From Methylibium sp965279545 (GTDB taxonomy: Bacteria; Pseudomonadota; Gammaproteobacteria; Burkholderiales; Burkholderiaceae_C): DNA of 64,000 nt. The DNA lies in contig NZ_OZ257250.1 of assembly GCF_965279545.1 (NCBI RefSeq), positions 3,968,001 to 4,032,000 of the forward strand, given 5' to 3'. The translations under genes and the position numbers were made by a program. Of the stretch, positions 60,319 through 64,000 are shown piece by piece (the first letter of the stretch is position 1; each line of letters begins with the position of its first letter). The notes beneath the pieces are model-generated. The model saw only the letters and a list, made by a program, of their open reading frames with translations. It did no database searches and was not told the DNA's origin.

Positions 60319-61480
60319 CGGGCCACAGCACCCACATCCGCAGTGGCTGCTTCATGCGGCCGGCGCGGTCCTCGGCGCCTTCGGCCCAGCCCCAGTAGTA
60401 GTCGGCGCGCACGGCACCGCTGATGGCGCTGCCGGTGTCCTGTGCGAGCACCAGCCGCTGCAGGGGCCGCGGCGGCGGCGGGGTGGGGCTCCAGGGCTGC
60501 GGCTCGGTGGTGTCCAGCCACACCGGCGTGCCGTAGGGCACGGCGCGCGGATCGACAGCGATCGAGCGGCCCGGCGTCAGCGGCACGCCCTGGGCGCCGA
60601 CCGCGCCGATGGTCGGGTCGGGCAGCGGCTCCTCGCGGAAGAACACATAGCGCGGGTTCGCGGCCAGCATCTCGGGCACCCGGCCCGGGTTGGCGCGCGC
60701 CCATGCCTTGATCGCCGGCCACGAGGCCTGCTCCAGCGTGAACGCGCCGCGTTCGACCAGCCAGCGGCCGACCGATTGGTAGGGCTGGTCGTTGTGGCCG
60801 CCGTAGGCCAGGCGCACGGTCTGCTTGCGGCCGTCGGCCTCGGTGATCGCGAGGCGGCCGGAGCCCTGCACCTGCAGCAGCAGCGCGTCCAGCGGGTCGG
60901 CGACCCAGGCGATCTCGCGGCCCTTGAGCGCCGCGCGTGCCGCGGGCAGGGTCTCGATCTCGCTGCGGGTGTACCAGGGCTTGCGCTGCGCCAGCCCGGG
61001 CGGCGCGGCGTAGAGCGGCACGCCGTGGGTCCTGCTGCGCTGGCGCGAGGCGGCAACCAGCGGCTCGAAGTAGCCGGTCGCCAGGCCTTCGGCGCTGCCG
61101 TCGAGTGCAGTGACGCGGTAGGGCTGCAGCGTGCGCTGCAGCCAGGCGCGCACGCGGGCATCGTCCGGCGCTTGCAGCGCACGAGCGCTGGCGCACGCCG
61201 CGGCCCAGCCCGCGGCGGGCTTGCCGCAGCCGGCCAGCAGCGCGGGCCAGGCGCGCGCCGTGGCGTCGGCTTCCCAGCCGGGCAGGTCGCTCCAGGGCAC
61301 GGGCTGCCAGCGGGCGCTCTCGCGCACGATGGAAGGGCCGGCGGGACCCGCAGGGGCTCCCGGCCCCGACCTCGCCGGGGCCGGGAGCGGGCCGGGCGGC
61401 ATGGGCGTGCTGCAGGCGGCGAGGACGCCTACCATCCCGACCAACAGCCACCGTGGCGCCAGGATCTTCTTCACGAACAT
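60308..61480 (-). CDS. mltA: Membrane-bound lytic murein transglycosylase A
   Basis: 390 residues. Lipoprotein signal with lipobox VLAACS. The MltA barrel domain contains ATGYFEPLVAASRQRS, DALLLQVQGSGRL and QTVRLAYGGHNDQPYQSVGR, and the 3D domain at the C-terminus has AQDTGSAISGAVRADYYWG with conserved Asp residues of the active site. It cleaves the peptidoglycan glycan strand at the outer membrane. AAGGAG precedes the ATG at 61480. Its start codon overlaps that of the divergent small gene. Confidence 0.94.
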   Translation of the reverse strand: MFVKKILAPRWLLVGMVGVLAACSTPMPPGPLPAPARSGPGAPAGPAGPSIVRESARWQPVPWSDLPGWEADATARAWPALLAGCGKPAAGWAAACASARALQAPDDARVRAWLQRTLQPYRVTALDGSAEGLATGYFEPLVAASRQRSRTHGVPLYAAPPGLAQRKPWYTRSEIETLPAARAALKGREIAWVADPLDALLLQVQGSGRLAITEADGRKQTVRLAYGGHNDQPYQSVGRWLVERGAFTLEQASWPAIKAWARANPGRVPEMLAANPRYVFFREEPLPDPTIGAVGAQGVPLTPGRSIAVDPRAVPYGTPVWLDTTEPQPWSPTPPPPRPLQRLVLAQDTGSAISGAVRADYYWGWAEGAEDRAGRMKQPLRMWVLWPVTR

Positions 61481-61643
61481 GGGACTCCTTCTGCTGGAGG
61501 CATTGGCCGCATTGGCCTGCCTGGTCTTCATCGTCTGGTGGACGATGTTCTCGGGCCGCCGCGGCGGCGAGCGCGCCGCACGTGCGCCGGACGACGCGTC
61601 GCAGCACGCGCCCGGTGACCCACCCGTTCCACCACCGGCCTGA
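61479..61643 (+). CDS. Small membrane protein, unknown function
   Basis: 54 residues: MGLLLLEALAALACLVFIVW and a cytoplasmic-looking tail (FSGRRGGERAARAP). One membrane helix. Start codons of this gene and the divergent mltA share two bases (61479-61480), so both 5' ends lie inside the other gene. No clear ribosome-binding site on this side. The hydrophobic start followed by a charged tail is typical of a real small membrane protein in related bacteria, but the support is moderate. It is convergent with the following gene. Confidence 0.5.
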   Translation: MGLLLLEALAALACLVFIVWWTMFSGRRGGERAARAPDDASQHAPGDPPVPPPA

Positions 61644-61646
61644 CGA

Positions 61647-63749
61647 TCACGCAGCATCCGGCGCGCCGCCGGCGCGCGCTGCGCTGCGCGGTGGCAGCAG
61701 GAAGCTGAGGAAGCGCGTGCGCAGGCGTTGCCGCAGCGCCGCGTAGATGCGCGAGCGGTCGGCGACGCGGATGCCACGCGAGCGCATCGCCACCTTGAAG
61801 GCCAGCCAGAAGCTCACGCCGAGGTTCAGCGCACCGGTCAGCGGGATCGCCGCGACGCACCACCAGAACGCCGGCTCCCGCAGCGCCTGCATCCCGAGCG
61901 CGCCGAGCGCCGCAGCGAGCTGCCCGGTCGACAGCGTCACGTGCCGCACGTCCAGCGGCAGCGCGAAGAAGGTCGCGAGCACCGGCACGATGCCCAGCAT
62001 CAGGCCGAGCGAGACGTTGGCCACCAGGCCCGAGATGTGGGCGCGCCACCAGCGCGACCAGCGCTCGGCGCGCGGCGCGCCCAGGCGCGCCAGGATGCGC
62101 GGGTTCCAGCGGATCGCGCTGTCGAGCTGGTGCAGCACGAACCAGTTCTCGGCCCAGCCGCCGAACAGGCTGGAGGCGAACAGCAGCACGCCGGTGAAGG
62201 CCGCGTAGAACGGCGTCGGCCCGAGCAGCGTGAGGCTGTGCAGCACATGGGCCGCATCGACCGGGCCGACCAGCGGCGCGCCGAAGGCCTGCTTCGCCAG
62301 CCACTGCACGCCCAGCACCACCGGCGCGACCATCGCCAGGTTGCCGACGATGCCGGCGGTCTGCGAGCGGATCAGGTGCGCGACCTCGTCGACGAAGTCC
62401 TCGACCGCCGCATCGTTGCCGACGTCGCCGAGCTTCGCGGCCATGGCCGGCGCGGTCATCGCCGGCTGCTTGGTGGCCACGGTCCAGTGCAGCAGGTAGA
62501 TCAGCACGAAGCTCGCCGCGTAGTTGAGGCCGGCGCCGAAGCCGGCCCAGAACGCCGACAGCCCGAGCGCGAGCACGAAGAACTTCATGAAGGTGGTGCC
62601 GGCCAGCACCGCGCCGCCACCCAGCGCCTTGCGCAGCATCGCCCACCATTCGCCGCGGGTGCGGGTGATGTAGTGCTCGCCGGTCTCGGCGCTGCGCTCG
62701 GCCACCTTGCGCGCCAGCATCGAGTACTGGCGCGCGAACAGCGCGCGGACGCTGCTGCGCTCGCACGACACGCGCGCCAGGCCGGCGAGCAGGTGCACGA
62801 TCTCGCGCTCGCGCGAGCCGGCCGGTGCCAGCGCACAGGCGAGCAGCGCCTCGATGCGCACGGTGCGGGCGCGCAACTGGTCGACCTGGAACACCAGGTC
62901 GACCGACACGCCGTGCTCTTCGAGGTGGCCGCTCACGCTGGCGGCGGCGCGCCGGCAGGCGTCGAGCAGCGCGCGCAGGTACTGCGACTCGCGCAGCAGT
63001 GCGGCATCGTCGCCGGTCTCGGCCGCGTCGCACAGCCGCTCGGCCGCACGCAGCAGCTGGCGAAAGGGCTTGTCGACCAGCAGCTCGGCGCTCATGCGCT
63101 GGCGCACCGCGCCGGTGGCGCCGGTGGCGCCGACCTGCGAGGCCAGGATCAGCAGCGCGTCGAAGAACGGCGCCCGCCAGCCGAGCGGCGGCTCGGCCAC
63201 GGGCCGGGCCTCGGAGAACAGCGCGGCGATGCGCGCCAGCGTGGCGTCGTCGATCGCGGCCAGCCATTCGGCGTCGCGCGCTTCGCTGAACAGCAGCCCG
63301 AACAGCTTGGCCAGGTCGTCGGTGGCCGGCGTGGCCGGCAGGAAGCGCGAGCGCAGCCGGTCGCCGAACTCGCTGAACACCGCGACGCGCTGGGCGAAGC
63401 CGAAGTCGGCCAGCAGCGCGGCGGTGTCGATCTCGCTGCGAAAGGCACGCAGCAGGCCGACCACATTGGCGCGGTGCTCGGGGTGGCGTTCGAGCACGTT
63501 GAGCAGGTGCCTGAGGCGCCGCAGCGGCAGCAAGCTGCCTTCCGGGCTGGCCTCGGCGCCGTCGCCCGCCAACTCTTCGCGCGCGCGTGCGGCGTGACGC
63601 AGCCACTCGAGCAGCCGCACCAGCCACAGATGGCGCTCTGGCATCGAGGCACGCGGGTCGGCGGCGTTGAGCAGCGCGGTGAGGTCCCAGCCGCGCCGGC
63701 CGGAGAACCTGCGCCACCAGCCGGGCTTGTCCAAGCGCGGTGGGCTCAA
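61647..63749 (-). CDS. Gcr-type 'site-specific recombinase' family membrane protein
   Basis: 700 residues. A long helical N-terminal region (about 1-370) is followed by six or more membrane helices (from about 375), with AGIVGNLAMVAPVVLGVQWL, FYAAFTGVLLFASSLFGGW and ENWFVLHQLDSAIRWNPRI. This is the SpecificRecomb (Gcr) family; despite the name it has no recognised recombinase active site, and its biochemical role is not established. TTG start at 63749 overlaps the apaG stop (TTGA), indicating coupling to apaG. Confidence 0.85.
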   Translation of the reverse strand: MSPPRLDKPGWWRRFSGRRGWDLTALLNAADPRASMPERHLWLVRLLEWLRHAARAREELAGDGAEASPEGSLLPLRRLRHLLNVLERHPEHRANVVGLLRAFRSEIDTAALLADFGFAQRVAVFSEFGDRLRSRFLPATPATDDLAKLFGLLFSEARDAEWLAAIDDATLARIAALFSEARPVAEPPLGWRAPFFDALLILASQVGATGATGAVRQRMSAELLVDKPFRQLLRAAERLCDAAETGDDAALLRESQYLRALLDACRRAAASVSGHLEEHGVSVDLVFQVDQLRARTVRIEALLACALAPAGSREREIVHLLAGLARVSCERSSVRALFARQYSMLARKVAERSAETGEHYITRTRGEWWAMLRKALGGGAVLAGTTFMKFFVLALGLSAFWAGFGAGLNYAASFVLIYLLHWTVATKQPAMTAPAMAAKLGDVGNDAAVEDFVDEVAHLIRSQTAGIVGNLAMVAPVVLGVQWLAKQAFGAPLVGPVDAAHVLHSLTLLGPTPFYAAFTGVLLFASSLFGGWAENWFVLHQLDSAIRWNPRILARLGAPRAERWSRWWRAHISGLVANVSLGLMLGIVPVLATFFALPLDVRHVTLSTGQLAAALGALGMQALREPAFWWCVAAIPLTGALNLGVSFWLAFKVAMRSRGIRVADRSRIYAALRQRLRTRFLSFLLPPRSAARAGGAPDAA

Positions 63750-64000
63750 TGCAGCGCCGAGTGCTGCGACAGCTCGAACGCCGGGATCACGGCTTCGAAG
63801 GCCTGCGCCTCGGCACTCATGCAGAAATAGCTGCCCCGCATCTGCCCGCGCGGCGCGGCGATGCGGGCCCAGCTCTGGTACTCGAACTGCTCGCCCGGCT
63901 GCAGCAGCGGCTGGTGGCCGACGACGCCCAGTCCGCGCACCTCCTGGGTCGCGCCGCTGGCGTCGGTGATCAGCCAGTGGCGGCCGATCAGCTGCGCGGC
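63746..64000 (-). CDS. apaG: ApaG (Co2+/Mg2+ efflux-associated) protein, start outside window
   Basis: The frame enters from the right edge and ends at 63746; about 84 residues are visible. LIGRHWLITDASGATQEV, GLGVVGHQPLLQPGEQFEY and RGQMRGSYFCMSAEAQAFEA are ApaG signatures of the fibronectin-like fold. ApaG domains bind phosphates/pyrophosphates and affect Co resistance in enterobacteria. It stands upstream of the Gcr-type gene with overlapping start and stop. Confidence 0.9.
   Translation of the reverse strand, partial: AAQLIGRHWLITDASGATQEVRGLGVVGHQPLLQPGEQFEYQSWARIAAPRGQMRGSYFCMSAEAQAFEAVIPAFELSQHSALH

Noticed and set aside
1..64000. tRNA or rRNA genes
   Set aside because: No cloverleaf-like sequence with CCA-end context or conserved rRNA segment was noticed; a covariance-model search would be needed to exclude a tRNA fully.

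Overview
The window is a GC-rich (about 70%) chromosomal segment. Gene content and family-level similarity point to a betaproteobacterium of the order Burkholderiales, probably near the Rubrivivax/Leptothrix/Ideonella/Methylibium group; that placement is an inference. Coding is dense on both strands, with short operons, ATGA/GTGA/TTGA start-stop overlaps and several families of palindromic intergenic repeats.

Layout. 1-5.3 kb: the end of a LysR regulator, then a minus-strand run (BNR-repeat protein, MoaD/ThiS-like protein, D-amino-acid dehydrogenase, LysE/ArgO exporter) divergent from ArgP. 5.3-12.3 kb: a small membrane protein, a PhoD phosphatase, a RavA/ViaA-type AAA+/VWA pair and an exported protein. 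12.4-22.9 kb: a type II-C CRISPR-Cas locus. It has a 64-spacer array on the plus strand, interrupted by an intact IS630-family element inside one repeat, and a convergent cas9-cas1-cas2 operon on the minus strand. A tracrRNA gene with a clear sigma70 promoter and terminator lies divergent from cas9. The whole locus is bracketed by 254-bp inverted repeats, each made of a tracrRNA copy plus the 3' end of a yceI gene. 22.8-28.3 kb: three YceI-like proteins, a cytochrome b561, a hybrid histidine kinase and phospholipase A. 28.4-43 kb: a giant indolepyruvate ferredoxin oxidoreductase with a divergent Lrp regulator, a two-component pair, a PAS-GAF-GGDEF-EAL protein, an MBL-fold RNase-like protein, a DUF4010-like membrane protein, and DksA-like and Usp proteins. 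These are followed by a 269-bp nested palindromic element and a broken HtrA-like gene.

44-60.3 kb looks like a cyanate/cyanide/nitrile nitrogen region. It holds a NrtABC/CynABD-type ABC transporter with cyanase (cynS), an NTF2-like protein, and a split YeeE/YedE sulfur transporter. Next come a MocR-type regulator and a complete Nit1C cluster: MSMEG_0572-like protein, Nit1 nitrilase, radical SAM protein, GNAT protein, AIR-synthase-like protein, glycosyltransferase, MSMEG_0570-like protein, flavoprotein and a Pnap_2097-like protein. The MocR-Nit1C divergent region carries seven copies of an ATTGATYGCA-like motif, mostly in pairs, which are likely operator sites. 60.3-64 kb: MltA, a small membrane protein, a Gcr-type membrane protein and the start-truncated apaG.

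The most unusual structure is the CRISPR locus with two inverted tracrRNA copies. The left copy is fused to the terminal CRISPR repeat. The tracr parts of the two arms are identical over 96 bp while the adjoining yceI parts have diverged, which suggests recombination between anti-repeat and repeat followed by selection or gene conversion.
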